Part shown: piece by piece, positions 26,178-35,327 of the stretch
Layout: every line of letters starts with the position of its first letter
Position numbering within the stretch: position 1 is the first letter of the stretch
NCBI RefSeq assembly: GCF_029946515.1
Contig: NZ_JARZHH010000014.1
Location: 124,001-188,000, forward strand
DNA from: Polyangium sp. 6x1
GTDB lineage: Bacteria > Myxococcota_A > Polyangia > Polyangiales > Polyangiaceae
DNA length: 64,000 bases
Direction: 5' to 3'
Made by a program: the position numbers and the translations under genes
The notes under the pieces: model-generated
Databases searched by the model: none
Seen by the model: only the letters and a program-made list of their open reading frames with translations
Told to the model about the DNA's origin: nothing

Positions 26178-26264
26178 CCCCGGGACGTTATCACGCCTCC
26201 CGCGCCTCGCGTGTCTTGCAAGCACACGCGGGAACTCCGCGCCCCCCGCGGCCTCCCTTCCCCC

Positions 26265-26894
26265 ATGCTTCGTGTCCTCGCCCGCGCCGCTTCGATGATG
26301 CTCCCGGCCCTGGGGCTCGCCTGCACGCCAGCACGCCCGCCCGCGGCCGAGCCGCCCGCAGCCTCCTCGGCGCCCTCCCCGACCGAAGCCCCCTCCCCGC
26401 CCGTCACGCCGCGCGCGCCTGTCTCGACGGCCGGCTGCCCCTTCCAATGGACGCCGCGCGAGATCGGCGCGAGCGTGCTCCGGCTGCCCGCCGCATACGC
26501 CGGTCGGTTCATGAACCCGCTCTACGGCGCTGCTTGCGCCTGCGTGCGCCCGGGGGAACACGTGTACATGGTCGCCCGCATCGTCCCCGAGCGCGGGACG
26601 ATCGAGGTCGTGACAGCCGATCGCGACGACCTCCCGACGCGCGCCGATCCAAGCATCGACGCATGTTTCACCACCGTGCTCGGAGCGACGACGTTCGAGC
26701 CGTTCGAGGTCGGCAGCGACGTCGTCTGCCCCGAAGAGCCGCCGCCGCCGCCTCGAAAAGGCCCGCCGTTTTTCCGCCCCCCGCGCCTGGCGAATTGCCC
26801 CGCGCGCGGCGAGCAGACCTCGAAAATCATCTACCCGCTCCGCGTGGACCGCCGGAGCGAGGCGCCCGCGTCCGCCTCCGCCGAGGGCCCGTAA
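26265..26894 (+). CDS. Lipoprotein of unknown function
   Basis: 209 residues, ATG at 26265. A lipobox LGLAC follows the signal helix (MMLPALGLAC), then a Pro/Ala/Ser-rich stalk (to about residue 55). A small folded domain follows with paired cysteines (CPFQW, CACVR, CFTT, CPEE, CPAR), plausible disulphides. No family is recognised. It lies 52 bp before the next gene on the same strand. Confidence 0.65.
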   Translation: MLRVLARAASMMLPALGLACTPARPPAAEPPAASSAPSPTEAPSPPVTPRAPVSTAGCPFQWTPREIGASVLRLPAAYAGRFMNPLYGAACACVRPGEHVYMVARIVPERGTIEVVTADRDDLPTRADPSIDACFTTVLGATTFEPFEVGSDVVCPEEPPPPPRKGPPFFRPPRLANCPARGEQTSKIIYPLRVDRRSEAPASASAEGP

Positions 26895-26946
26895 AGAAAA
26901 TCTTTTTGTCCTCGGCCGCGCAAGTGTGGACTGCTAAAAGTCGCGC

Positions 26947-28074
26947 GTGCTCTCGGCTGCTCGAATCGTGACTCTGGTGAAGATCGCCGTGTGGTCGATC
27001 TTCCTCCTCGTCTTCCCGCCCCTCGCGTTCGCGAACGGGATGTACGCGGCGACCATCCTCTTGTCGGTGCTGGGCCTCCTCCTCGATCTGGCGGCGCTCC
27101 GAGAGCTCCTGCCCGCATCGACGCCTCCGAACGTGCGACGCGGCGTCGTCGCGAGCTTTGCGCTCCTCCACGTCTCGCTGCTCGTCCTGTCCGTCGTTCG
27201 CCTCGTGTCGCCGCGGTATGGCGCGTGGCAACGGATCGCGGGGACCGACGAATGGAACAATCCCGCGCTGGTCCGCCCCGAGCACGGGCCCGTGCTCGGC
27301 GTGGGCCGCGGAGACGTCCATTCGCTCGGGAAAGAGGGCGCGTTCGTCCCGGTGAGCGGCATCCAGGGCCCGGTCCACGTGATCGGCGCGGGGGCGCATC
27401 GCGCGTGGTTCGTCGACGTCGAGGGGCAATTCGCGTGGGGCTACGACGGGACGTCGCTCGAAAAAATCCCGCTCGGATGGAGCCCGAGCGCGCGGGGACT
27501 CGACGGCGCCGCGCTCGATGATGCGTTTTTCGTCGTTCATTCCAAGGCGCTCGTGCGCGTGGAGCTCGGCGGCCACCAGAGCAAGGTGATCGACGGCGTA
27601 TCCATCACCGGCGTCGCCACGGATGGAATGCGCGTCGTGGCGGTCGGCGCGCACGTCTTCGTGAGCGAGGACGGGGGACGGCGGTTTCAGGATCGCGGGC
27701 CCCTCGGGCTCCCGGCTCCGTCGGTCTACGCGGGCGGCGGCTCCTATTACGTGGTGCAAGGTGGATTCATGTCGTCGCGGCTCTTCGTGAGCGAGGCGGG
27801 CCGACGCATGGAAGAGCGCAAGGTGCCGATACGCGACATCCGTGTCCTCGCGGTGGATCCGCACGACGGCCGGCGGGTATGGATCGGGACGTGGGGCGAA
27901 GGAATCTTTCGCTCCGAGGACGCGGGGCGGACCGTCCAGAGCCTCGAGCTCGAAGGGCTGGAAGTGCAATCGCTGGTCGTCGATTTCGCGAAAAAGGACG
28001 GCGGCGGCGAGGCGTGGGTCGCGGCGACCAACTTGGCGACCCCGAGCGGCGTATTCCATTACAAGACCCCCTGA
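26947..28074 (+). CDS. Membrane-anchored beta-propeller (BNR-like) protein
   Basis: 375 residues, GTG start at 26947. About three transmembrane helices occupy residues 8-90 (IAVWSIFLLVFPPLAFA, ATILLSVLGLLLDLAAL, SFALLHVSLLVLSVV). The remainder is a propeller with BNR/Vps10-like Asp-box blades: VFVSEDGGRRFQDRG and GEGIFRSEDAGRTVQ are the clearest. This suggests an extracytoplasmic sensor or structural protein. No enzymatic residues are identified. Confidence 0.65.
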   Translation: MLSAARIVTLVKIAVWSIFLLVFPPLAFANGMYAATILLSVLGLLLDLAALRELLPASTPPNVRRGVVASFALLHVSLLVLSVVRLVSPRYGAWQRIAGTDEWNNPALVRPEHGPVLGVGRGDVHSLGKEGAFVPVSGIQGPVHVIGAGAHRAWFVDVEGQFAWGYDGTSLEKIPLGWSPSARGLDGAALDDAFFVVHSKALVRVELGGHQSKVIDGVSITGVATDGMRVVAVGAHVFVSEDGGRRFQDRGPLGLPAPSVYAGGGSYYVVQGGFMSSRLFVSEAGRRMEERKVPIRDIRVLAVDPHDGRRVWIGTWGEGIFRSEDAGRTVQSLELEGLEVQSLVVDFAKKDGGGEAWVAATNLATPSGVFHYKTP

Positions 28075-28163
28075 GCCCTCGGGCTTGCGGTCGCGGCACC
28101 GTGAGCCCATGCATCCGCTTGGCGGAGCGTCTTTCGGCGCGGCCTTTTCGCGGGGGGATGGGC

Positions 28164-29744
28164 ATGAGGCGGGGTTCTTCCATCATCGCGGCGATGGCCC
28201 TCTTTTGCGGCGCCCAGGGCTCGGCGACGGCGGCGGAAGGCCCGACCGTGATCCGCATCGACAGCGGCGAGATCCGCGGCAAAACGGAGGGCGATGTCCA
28301 ATTCTGGAAAGGCATCCCGTTCGCCGCACCGCCGGTCGGCGCCCTCCGCTGGCGGACGCCCGAGCGCGTAAAACCCTGGAAAGACGTGCTCGATGCATCG
28401 GCCTTCCGCTCCAATTGCATGCAGGCCGACGGCGTGCCGAACGTCTCGGAGGATTGCCTTTATCTCAATGTCTTCCGTCCGGCCGCGCGCGCCGAAAAAG
28501 CCTTGCCCGTCATGGTCTGGATTCACGGCGGCGCCCTCGTCCGGGGAGGCGCTTCGCTGTATCCAGGCGAGGGGCTGGCGCGGCAGGGCGTCGTGCTCGT
28601 GACCTTGAACTACCGCCTCGGCCGGCTGGGATTTTTCGCGCACCCGGCGCTCGCGCGCGAGGCGCCGAACGAGCCGCGTGGCAACTACGGCTACATGGAT
28701 CAGATCGCGGCGCTCCGCTGGGTGCAGCGGAACATCGCTGCCTTCGGCGGAGATCCGAACAAGGTGACGATTTTCGGTGACTCCGCCGGCGGCGGCTCCG
28801 TCCTCGTGCAGATGACCTCGCCGATGTCGCGTGGCCTTTTTCACCAGGCCATCCTGCACTCGGCCGGCCTCCCGACCGCGCGCGCCGCGGCGATGCCGCT
28901 CCGGGAGCTCCCGGCCGCCGAGACGATCGCCGTCGATTACGCGAAGACCCTGGGGATCCGCGGCGCGGACGCCGAGGCGCTCGCGGCGCTTCGCTCGATC
29001 CCTGCAGAAACATTCGCGATGGCCAGCGATGGCAATGGCGTCATCTGGGAATTGTCGGGCGGTCCCCAGGTGCCCGGCGTCGCGGGCGCGATCCGCGACG
29101 GTCGCCTCGTCGTCGAATCCCCCGAAACAGCCATGCTCGCCGGTCGACAGGCGAAAATCCCGATCCTCTCCGGCGCCACCGACCACGACCTCGCCACCGG
29201 ATCGGCGCAGACGAAGGACGAGCTGTTCCGCATCTTCGGGCCGCTCGCCGCGCGGGCGCGCACGCTCTACGATCCGCGCGGCAATGCCGAGCTCGCCGCA
29301 CTCGTCCAGGAGGTGCATGCCGACCGGGGGATGGTCGAGCCTTCGCGCCATGCGGCCGAAGCCATGGTCCGGGCTGGACAACCTGCCTATTTTTATCGTT
29401 TTTCCTACGTCGCAGCGTCGCGCCGCGGCCAGGTCCCGGGCGCCACACATGCAACCGATGTCGCCTTTGCGCTCGATGTCCCCTCCGTGGTCACGGGGGA
29501 CAAGACGACCGACGCGGATCGCGCCATGGCGCGCACGATGAGCGGCTACTGGGTCGCCTTCGCGAAGACCGGCAATCCGAACGGCGAAGGTCGCCCCGTG
29601 TGGCGAACGTATGAGCCCAAACGAAGAGACGTGCTGAATTTCACGAATCAGGGCGTGATCTTCGGGCCCGATCCGCTGAAGGACCGCCTCGATCTCTGGA
29701 AGGCGGTGTTCGAGGGCGCGCCGTGCCCTGCGCGCCTCCGGTGA
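28164..29744 (+). CDS. Carboxylesterase type B, secreted
   Basis: 526 residues. A signal peptide ends near ATA (SIIAAMALFCGAQGSATA). Type-B features: GEIRGKTEGDVQFWKGIPFAAPP at the start, EDCLYLNVFRP, the oxyanion loop MVWIHGGALVRGG, and nucleophile S207 in FGDSAGGGSV. The catalytic Glu is probably in the later SPETAM/GATDHD region, and His in PGATHATDVAFAL, where family members usually have HG(A)E/D. ATG 28164 is chosen over ATG 28158 because GGGGGG sits 6 bp ahead of it. Hydrolyses carboxylic esters of unknown type. Its stop codon lies inside a terminator hairpin shared with the converging aminopeptidase gene. Confidence 0.92.
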   Translation: MRRGSSIIAAMALFCGAQGSATAAEGPTVIRIDSGEIRGKTEGDVQFWKGIPFAAPPVGALRWRTPERVKPWKDVLDASAFRSNCMQADGVPNVSEDCLYLNVFRPAARAEKALPVMVWIHGGALVRGGASLYPGEGLARQGVVLVTLNYRLGRLGFFAHPALAREAPNEPRGNYGYMDQIAALRWVQRNIAAFGGDPNKVTIFGDSAGGGSVLVQMTSPMSRGLFHQAILHSAGLPTARAAAMPLRELPAAETIAVDYAKTLGIRGADAEALAALRSIPAETFAMASDGNGVIWELSGGPQVPGVAGAIRDGRLVVESPETAMLAGRQAKIPILSGATDHDLATGSAQTKDELFRIFGPLAARARTLYDPRGNAELAALVQEVHADRGMVEPSRHAAEAMVRAGQPAYFYRFSYVAASRRGQVPGATHATDVAFALDVPSVVTGDKTTDADRAMARTMSGYWVAFAKTGNPNGEGRPVWRTYEPKRRDVLNFTNQGVIFGPDPLKDRLDLWKAVFEGAPCPARLR

Positions 29745-29761
29745 GCCGAAGCGGCTCACCC
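29741..29761. terminator. Bidirectional hairpin containing the esterase stop codon
   Basis: GGTGAGCCG and CGGCTCACC form a perfect 9-bp stem with loop AAG. The esterase TGA (29742-29744) is inside the left arm. It lies between two converging genes 34 bp apart, so it can serve both. There is no T-tract, as usual in this window. Confidence 0.7.
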
Positions 29762-29778
29762 AGGCAAAACGTGGCCCT

Positions 29779-31329
29779 TCATTCGGTCGGCTGCCCCAAA
29801 AGCGCCGTGAGCATCGCCACCGGGCTCCCCGTGGGCCGACCGAATTGCCAATCCGGCGGATCCACCACGACGCCCCCGATATCGAGGTGCACGAATGGAA
29901 TCCGCTCGCCCCGCAGGCCCGACGCGATATCGAGGAACGCGAAGGGGAACTGATGCCCGCGCGGCGTGTTCACCGACGCCAATCGGTTCGAGCTCACGAC
30001 GTCCTCCGCGCTCGATCGCGGCGCCACAAACGAATAATCCTCCCGCCGGGGCCGCGATCGCTCCACCGGCTCGCCCCACGCCTCGCCCAGCCGATCCAGA
30101 AGCTCGAGCGTCCCGGCCCGCTGCGCCGGGCCATTGCCGATCGCGCCGACGTACGGCCCGAACGCCCGGTACACGTGGCCCGTGAGCGTCGCGACCGAGA
30201 ACAACGTCGGCGACGGCGCGCGCTCCGCGATCGTCTTCGCCTCGGCCAGGAGATCGGCCAGCACGAGCCGCCCCTCCGCGTCCGTGTTCCCGATGCGCAC
30301 CCGCACCCCCGAACGAGCGCGGATGATCTCGTCGCTCACGAACGACTCGTCGCCCACGCTGTTCCGCACGAGCCCGAGCAGCCCGACCACGCGCACCGGA
30401 ACCTTGAGCAGCGACGCCGCCAGCACGAGCCCCGCGACCGCGCCCGCGCCGCCCTTGTCGCGCGACATGCCGGCCATGTGCCCGTCCGTCTTCAGATCCG
30501 CGCCCCCCGTGTCGTACGTGACGCCCTTGCCCACGAGCACGAGCGTCCGCGACGCCGGCGCCTCGGGCGTGTACGAGAGCCGCACGACGCACGGCCGGTG
30601 ACGCTCGACGCCCATCGACGCCCGCGCCACCGCCGCGAGCAGCGGATACCCCGACACGTCGTGCTCCACCTCGACCTCCACGCCCGTGCCGCGGAACGCG
30701 ATCTCGCAGAGCTCGGCGATCCGGCGCGGCGCCATGCGCTCCGGCTCCGTCCCCGCGATGTCGCGGCAAAGCGCGCGCCCGTGATCGATCGCCGAGAGCG
30801 ACCGGGCCCGCGCCTCGTCGAGGCCCACCATGCCCACGGCCTCGGCCGTGCGCGGCGCCTTGCCCGCCTCGCGCGCCTCCACCGGCGCCCACTGGCTGCC
30901 GAGCGCCGCGAGCGCCGCCACCTCGCGCGCGCGGGCGAACCGCGGCCCGGAAGGCGCTTGCACCCACACGAGAGGCCGCGTCGCGCCCGCGTCCACCGCG
31001 CGGCTCGTCCCTGCGGCCACGGCCTCCGCCACGCTGCGCACGTCGTCCGTGTCCTCGCCGAGCGGGCCCATCGGCACCACCACGAGCCGCCCGCCCGGCA
31101 GCGCCGGCGCCGCGATCACCGCGGGGGGCCGCGGGCCTCGATCGAGCCCCGCGTCGGCCTTGAGCGCGCACGCGAGCGCCGCGGCCACGGGGCCCGTGAG
31201 CGTCGCGCGCGTGCTGATCGGCGAGGGCGCGACGAGGACGAGGGCATCAAAAGGCAGACCTTCGAGGGAGCTCTGGGCGAGCGCCTCCTCGGGTTGACCG
31301 AGGAGCAACGGCGGATCGTAGGAGGACAT
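29779..31329 (-). CDS. Leucyl aminopeptidase, M17 family
   Basis: 516 residues, ATG at 31329 preceded by no clear ribosome-binding site. The C-terminal catalytic domain has the two-metal motifs: VGKGVTYDTGGADLKTDGHM (Lys, Asp, and the Lys/Asp ligands), MSRDKGGAGAV, and NTDAEGRLVLADLL. The N-terminal macro-like domain is present but divergent. It is close to the usual ~500 residues. It removes N-terminal residues from peptides in the cytosol. In canonical PepA the second motif reads GMKxDM...GAA, so this is an outlying M17 member. Confidence 0.88.
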   Translation of the reverse strand: MSSYDPPLLLGQPEEALAQSSLEGLPFDALVLVAPSPISTRATLTGPVAAALACALKADAGLDRGPRPPAVIAAPALPGGRLVVVPMGPLGEDTDDVRSVAEAVAAGTSRAVDAGATRPLVWVQAPSGPRFARAREVAALAALGSQWAPVEAREAGKAPRTAEAVGMVGLDEARARSLSAIDHGRALCRDIAGTEPERMAPRRIAELCEIAFRGTGVEVEVEHDVSGYPLLAAVARASMGVERHRPCVVRLSYTPEAPASRTLVLVGKGVTYDTGGADLKTDGHMAGMSRDKGGAGAVAGLVLAASLLKVPVRVVGLLGLVRNSVGDESFVSDEIIRARSGVRVRIGNTDAEGRLVLADLLAEAKTIAERAPSPTLFSVATLTGHVYRAFGPYVGAIGNGPAQRAGTLELLDRLGEAWGEPVERSRPRREDYSFVAPRSSAEDVVSSNRLASVNTPRGHQFPFAFLDIASGLRGERIPFVHLDIGGVVVDPPDWQFGRPTGSPVAMLTALLGQPTE

Positions 31330-31495
31330 CGGGGCGCATCCTAGAGGAAGCGCGGCAGCCGCCGCAACCGAGGGCATCATGCCCGGGGCCGCTCGGTCAC
31401 GCTGGCCAGCGGCGCCGAGCTGCTTTAGGACTGTCGTTTGCCGACGGGAGGCCACGCTCGGACGATCCGAGCGCCACTCCCGACCCCTCGTGCTC

Positions 31496-32923
31496 ATGCC
31501 GATCACCCCTCGCTACCGCCCCGCGCCTCGTTTCTCCTCGCTCGGCGACGGCTTCGCCGACGTCGTCGCGCCGGCGCGATTCCACACCCGCACGCTCCGC
31601 TTCCGCAACCAGCGCTGGGCCAGCCGCCTCGGCCTCGGCGAGCTCGACGCGGAGGAGTGGGACCGACATTTCGCGCGCCTCGAACCCCTGCCCTCGAACC
31701 TGCCCGCGCCGCTCGCCTTGCGATACCACGGGCATCAGTTCGACGTGTACAACCCGTACCTCGGCGACGGCCGCGGGTTTGTCCTGGCCCAGATCGAGGA
31801 TCCCGAGGACGGAAAACTCCTCGATTTCGGCACGAAGGGCAGCGGCACGACGCCGTATTCGCGCGGCGGCGACGGGCGGCTCACGCTGAAGGGCGGCGTG
31901 CGCGAGGTGCTCGCGGCGGAGATGCTCGAAGCGCTCTCCGTGCCCACGTCGAAGGCGTTTTCCCTGTTCGAGACGCACGAGGCCTTGTTCCGGGGCGACG
32001 AACCCTCGCCCACCCGCTCCTCCATCCTCGTCCGCCTCTCGCACGGCCATATCCGCTTCGGCACGTTCCAGCGGCACGCCTACCACCGCGACGCCGACCG
32101 TTTGTCCAAATTGCTCGATTTCTGCATCGCCCATTACGTGCCCGAGGCGGCCGGCGGTCCGGATCCTGCGGTCCGCTTCGTCGAGGCCGTGGCGCGGCGC
32201 TCGGCCCGGCTCGTCGCGGCGTGGACCGCCGCCGGGTTCGTCCACGGCGTGCTGAACAGCGACAACATGAACATCACGGGCGAGAGCTTCGATTATGGCC
32301 CGTACCGGTTCCTGCCCACGCTCGATCCCTCGTTCATCGCGGCCTATTTCGATCACACCGGCCTGTATGCCTTCGGGCAGCAGCCGCGCGCGGTGGCGCT
32401 CAACCTGACGCGCCTCGCCGATGCCTTGCGGCTCGTCTCGCCCGCGGCCGCCTTCGCCCCCGCCGTGCGCGCGTTCGAGCCTGCGCTGCGCGAGGCGCGC
32501 GCGGCCGCGTTCCTCGCGCGGCTCGGCCTCGCGCCCTCGGATCCGGACGTCGACGCGAGCCTCACCGAGGCCATCGAGCTCTTCCTGGAGGAGAGCCAGG
32601 TCCCCTTCGATCGATTCTTCTTCGACTGGTACGGCGGCGCCCAGAGCGAGGCGCGCGCCCGGGCGAGCGAGGCGAAAACGTTTTACCAAGGCGAACGATT
32701 CGACGCGCTCCGGAGCTTGCTCGAGCTCTACGCGCCCGCCCGTCCCGACGCGCTCTCGCACCCGTATTTCCAGGGCGACGCCCCGTGCTCGCTGCTCATC
32801 GACGAGATCGAGTCGATCTGGCACGCGATCGACGCGCACGAGGACTGGGAGCCGTTCGAGGAGAAGGTGGCGAAGATCCGTCGCATGGGCGAGGCGCTCG
32901 GCGCAAAGGCGCCGGCGGGGTGA
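31496..32923 (+). CDS. selO: SelO-family protein adenylyltransferase (YdiU/UPF0061)
   Basis: 475 residues, the normal family length, starting at ATG 31496. SelO is a pseudokinase that transfers AMP to Ser, Thr or Tyr with ATP bound in a flipped orientation, and acts in oxidative-stress protection. Motifs: YHGHQFDVYNPYLGDGRG, DFGTKGSGTTPYSRGGDGRLT, LKGGVREVLAAEMLEAL, and GFVHGVLNSDNMNITGES with DYGPYRFL (the metal-binding DNM). The opening motif differs from E. coli SelO (SGHQFG), marking a separate clade. It is divergent from the aminopeptidase gene. Confidence 0.88.
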   Translation: MPITPRYRPAPRFSSLGDGFADVVAPARFHTRTLRFRNQRWASRLGLGELDAEEWDRHFARLEPLPSNLPAPLALRYHGHQFDVYNPYLGDGRGFVLAQIEDPEDGKLLDFGTKGSGTTPYSRGGDGRLTLKGGVREVLAAEMLEALSVPTSKAFSLFETHEALFRGDEPSPTRSSILVRLSHGHIRFGTFQRHAYHRDADRLSKLLDFCIAHYVPEAAGGPDPAVRFVEAVARRSARLVAAWTAAGFVHGVLNSDNMNITGESFDYGPYRFLPTLDPSFIAAYFDHTGLYAFGQQPRAVALNLTRLADALRLVSPAAAFAPAVRAFEPALREARAAAFLARLGLAPSDPDVDASLTEAIELFLEESQVPFDRFFFDWYGGAQSEARARASEAKTFYQGERFDALRSLLELYAPARPDALSHPYFQGDAPCSLLIDEIESIWHAIDAHEDWEPFEEKVAKIRRMGEALGAKAPAG

Positions 32924-32944
32924 GGCCGGCGCTCGTCGGGATCG

Positions 32945-34027
32945 TCAGAAGAGCTTGTGGCAGCAGATCGTGGTGGGTCCGCTCGTATGCACCTCGCCTT
33001 GGGGCTGGGCCGGCGGGCAGAACCCCTCACCGGTCGTCACCTTCGGAGGCACGATGTTCGCCGCTTCGAGCGAGTTGAATGAAGTGCAAGCGGAGATGGG
33101 GTTTCCCGCCCCGCCGCAACCGAGCCCCACCTTCTTGAACGCATTCGAGGCATCACAATGCAGTTCGCTTCCGACGCAGCTGCAACCCGGGCAAACGCGC
33201 TGATCGTCGAATTGATCGTACGCCACCTTCGACAGGTCATTCCAGCCCGCGGGACAGTCGGCCTCCGCGCCCACCTTCTTGATGCACGCGAACTCGCTGT
33301 AGGCGCCCGACGGCGCGGTCACGCACGCGCCCCCGTCGGCGCAAGCGGAGGCGGCCTCGATCGGGCAGAGGTGCACGTTCGTCTCCCAGTCGTTTTCGTT
33401 CACGAGGGCGCCCCCGGACGCCGAGCAGGCCTTCTCGCCATTGACCGTCGTGATCTGATAGGTCCCGGTTACCTGGCAATTCGATGTCCCGACCAGCGTG
33501 ACGCCCGGCATGCTCTCGCCCGAAATGCACCCTTTATCGAAGTTCGTCGGGTTTCCCGACCCGCACGTATCGGCCCAGCACGACAGCACCGCGCCGACGC
33601 ACACGGCTCCGGGATTGACCGCGCACTGGCACGGTAAGCAGTCGGCCTTGGCAGGATCCGCGTATGCAATCTCGGGGAGTTTGCCGTTGGGGCATGCCCC
33701 CGCGTTTTGTTGCCAGCTCGTCGGCCTGCCCCAGTAAGGCCCCATCCAGCCATCCTTGAAGGGTACCCCAGGGAGGCATTTGTTGCTTTCGCCGCAGGCC
33801 TCGCCGCCGCCCGCGCCTCCGGGCCCCGCCATTCCGCCCGCGGCGCCCGCTCCGCCGCTCCCGCCGGCTCCTCCCTCGCCGCCGGTTCCGCCCGCGCCGC
33901 CAATCGACGAGGTGGTATTCGCGGTGGGGGGCTGGTAATCCGTGAGTGCACACGACGCGATACCGATCGCCACGAACGCCCCCATCGTCGCTCCTGCGAG
34001 CGCGCCGCGCTTCGTCCAACCGCTCAT
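32945..34027 (-). CDS. Cys-rich lipoprotein with Gly-rich stalk
   Basis: 360 residues. A signal helix ends in the lipobox GIASC. A GGAGG/GGSGG-type stalk (about residues 42-75) is followed by a folded domain with about 20 cysteines in pairs (CLPCQC, CVGAVLSCWADTC, CPGCSC, CTSF, ICCHKLF). The architecture is common in Polyangiales surface lipoproteins. No enzymatic family is recognised. The start ATG 34027 has AGGAGGACG just upstream. It converges on selO with a 21-bp gap. Confidence 0.7.
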   Translation of the reverse strand: MSGWTKRGALAGATMGAFVAIGIASCALTDYQPPTANTTSSIGGAGGTGGEGGAGGSGGAGAAGGMAGPGGAGGGEACGESNKCLPGVPFKDGWMGPYWGRPTSWQQNAGACPNGKLPEIAYADPAKADCLPCQCAVNPGAVCVGAVLSCWADTCGSGNPTNFDKGCISGESMPGVTLVGTSNCQVTGTYQITTVNGEKACSASGGALVNENDWETNVHLCPIEAASACADGGACVTAPSGAYSEFACIKKVGAEADCPAGWNDLSKVAYDQFDDQRVCPGCSCVGSELHCDASNAFKKVGLGCGGAGNPISACTSFNSLEAANIVPPKVTTGEGFCPPAQPQGEVHTSGPTTICCHKLF

Positions 34028-34210
34028 CGTTCGTCCTCCTGGAGAATAAGAAAGCCGGCTCGCTTCCGGCTCCGACGGCGTCCCAGCCGCCACGCGCAGG
34101 CAGTCCGCCTTCCCGGAAACACGATATCCGAACGGCGGACGTCCGTCATCTGCCCTCGCCCCGCGCAGACGACGATTCAATGCTGTTCAAACACACGATC
34201 TCTTGGTTTG

Positions 34211-35146
34211 ATGCGCCGAGCCATCATGCACGACGCACCGCCGGCCGAGGTCCTCGTCGTCGCTGCCCCGAGCCAGGACGGCCGCGCCACACGCCTCTCT
34301 GAGCGCCTCGAAGAGCGCGGCCTCCGCGCGAAGCGCTGGCCCGACGAGGAGGACACCGCCGATCCCGCCCGCTCGTTCGGCCGGGCCGCAAAGACCGCCG
34401 CCGCGATCGTGCTGCTCGTCGATCGCAGCTTCGCCGCCGGCAAGATCGGCGCCCCCGAGGAGCTCCTCCCCGCGCTCACCAAGGTGATCGACAAGCTCCT
34501 GATCGTCGCCGTCGATCGCGCCGCGCTCGCCGGGTTCGTCGATCTGCGCGCCGACATCCTGCCCGCGCGCGGGGGCCTCGCCGAGCTCGACGAGGGTTCG
34601 GCCGAGGACGCCTTGCGCCACGTCGTGCACGAGATCCTCGCCGAGGTCGACGCGTCGCACGCGCCCGTGCGCACGGACGCCTTCGACGAGTACCGCCTGC
34701 TCTTCGACAGCACCGAGCGCCTCGTCGAGCGCAGGCGCGGCACCACGCAGACGTTCCTCACGGTGAACGCAGGTCTCTCGGCGGTCGTCGCGTTCCTGAT
34801 CAAGGACCTCGCGCTCACGGGCAGCCGCCTCGCGTTCGTGACGATCCCGCTCTTCCTGATCGGCATGCTCGCGTGCCGCCTCTGGAAGCGTACGATCCTC
34901 CAGTACGAAGCCCTCGTCGACTGGCGCTACCGCCAGCTCCGGCGCATGGAGCGACGGCGCTTCGTCGGCAGCTATCGCGTCTTCACGCGCGAGTGGGAGG
35001 GGCTCTACGCGCCGCACGGCAAGAAGCGCTTCGGCTTCTCGGGGCTCGAAGCAACGGTGCCGGCCACGTTCCTCGCGCTCTACGCCCTCGGCCTCGTGTT
35101 CGCGCTCGCCTCCCTCGCCGGCTTGCTCGATCGCCTGATGCCCTGA
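34211..35146 (+). CDS. TIR-like domain fused to a RipA-like membrane domain
   Basis: 311 residues. The first ~135 residues have TIR-like topology: an opening strand AEVLVVAAPSQDGRATRL, helix LSERLEERGLRAKRW, strand AAAIVLLVDRSFAAG, a following APEELLPAL where TIR NADases carry their Glu, then KLLIVAVDRAALAGF. The remainder resembles the RipA-type membrane module: DSTERLVERRRGTTQTFLTVN, two hydrophobic helices (AGLSAVVAFLI, LAFVTIPLFLIGMLAC), CRLWKRTILQYEALVDWRY, TREWEGLY, and a C-terminal helix. The combination suggests a membrane-linked NAD-cleaving or signalling effector, possibly anti-phage. There is no obvious partner gene. An alternative start is ATG 34226. Confidence 0.6.
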   Translation: MRRAIMHDAPPAEVLVVAAPSQDGRATRLSERLEERGLRAKRWPDEEDTADPARSFGRAAKTAAAIVLLVDRSFAAGKIGAPEELLPALTKVIDKLLIVAVDRAALAGFVDLRADILPARGGLAELDEGSAEDALRHVVHEILAEVDASHAPVRTDAFDEYRLLFDSTERLVERRRGTTQTFLTVNAGLSAVVAFLIKDLALTGSRLAFVTIPLFLIGMLACRLWKRTILQYEALVDWRYRQLRRMERRRFVGSYRVFTREWEGLYAPHGKKRFGFSGLEATVPATFLALYALGLVFALASLAGLLDRLMP

Positions 35147-35327
35147 GCGGCGAGGCCCGCCGTCCCGGGGCGCGGCTGGCGCCTTCTTGCGCGAATTTCC
35201 GCGCCTTCACGGGCGCTTGGGAGAACCCGTAGAGCCGGATCTCGGCGAGGGTTGTGGAGAGTCCGGCGGGAGCGGTATAGTTCGGCTGGATCCGCGTGCC
35301 CGGCTCGGGCGTACCCTTCGCTTCCTC

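Noticed and set aside
28059-29759. Minus-strand open frame (566 codons) over the carboxylesterase
   Set aside because: The plus-strand gene has the full type-B esterase motifs; the antisense frame has none.
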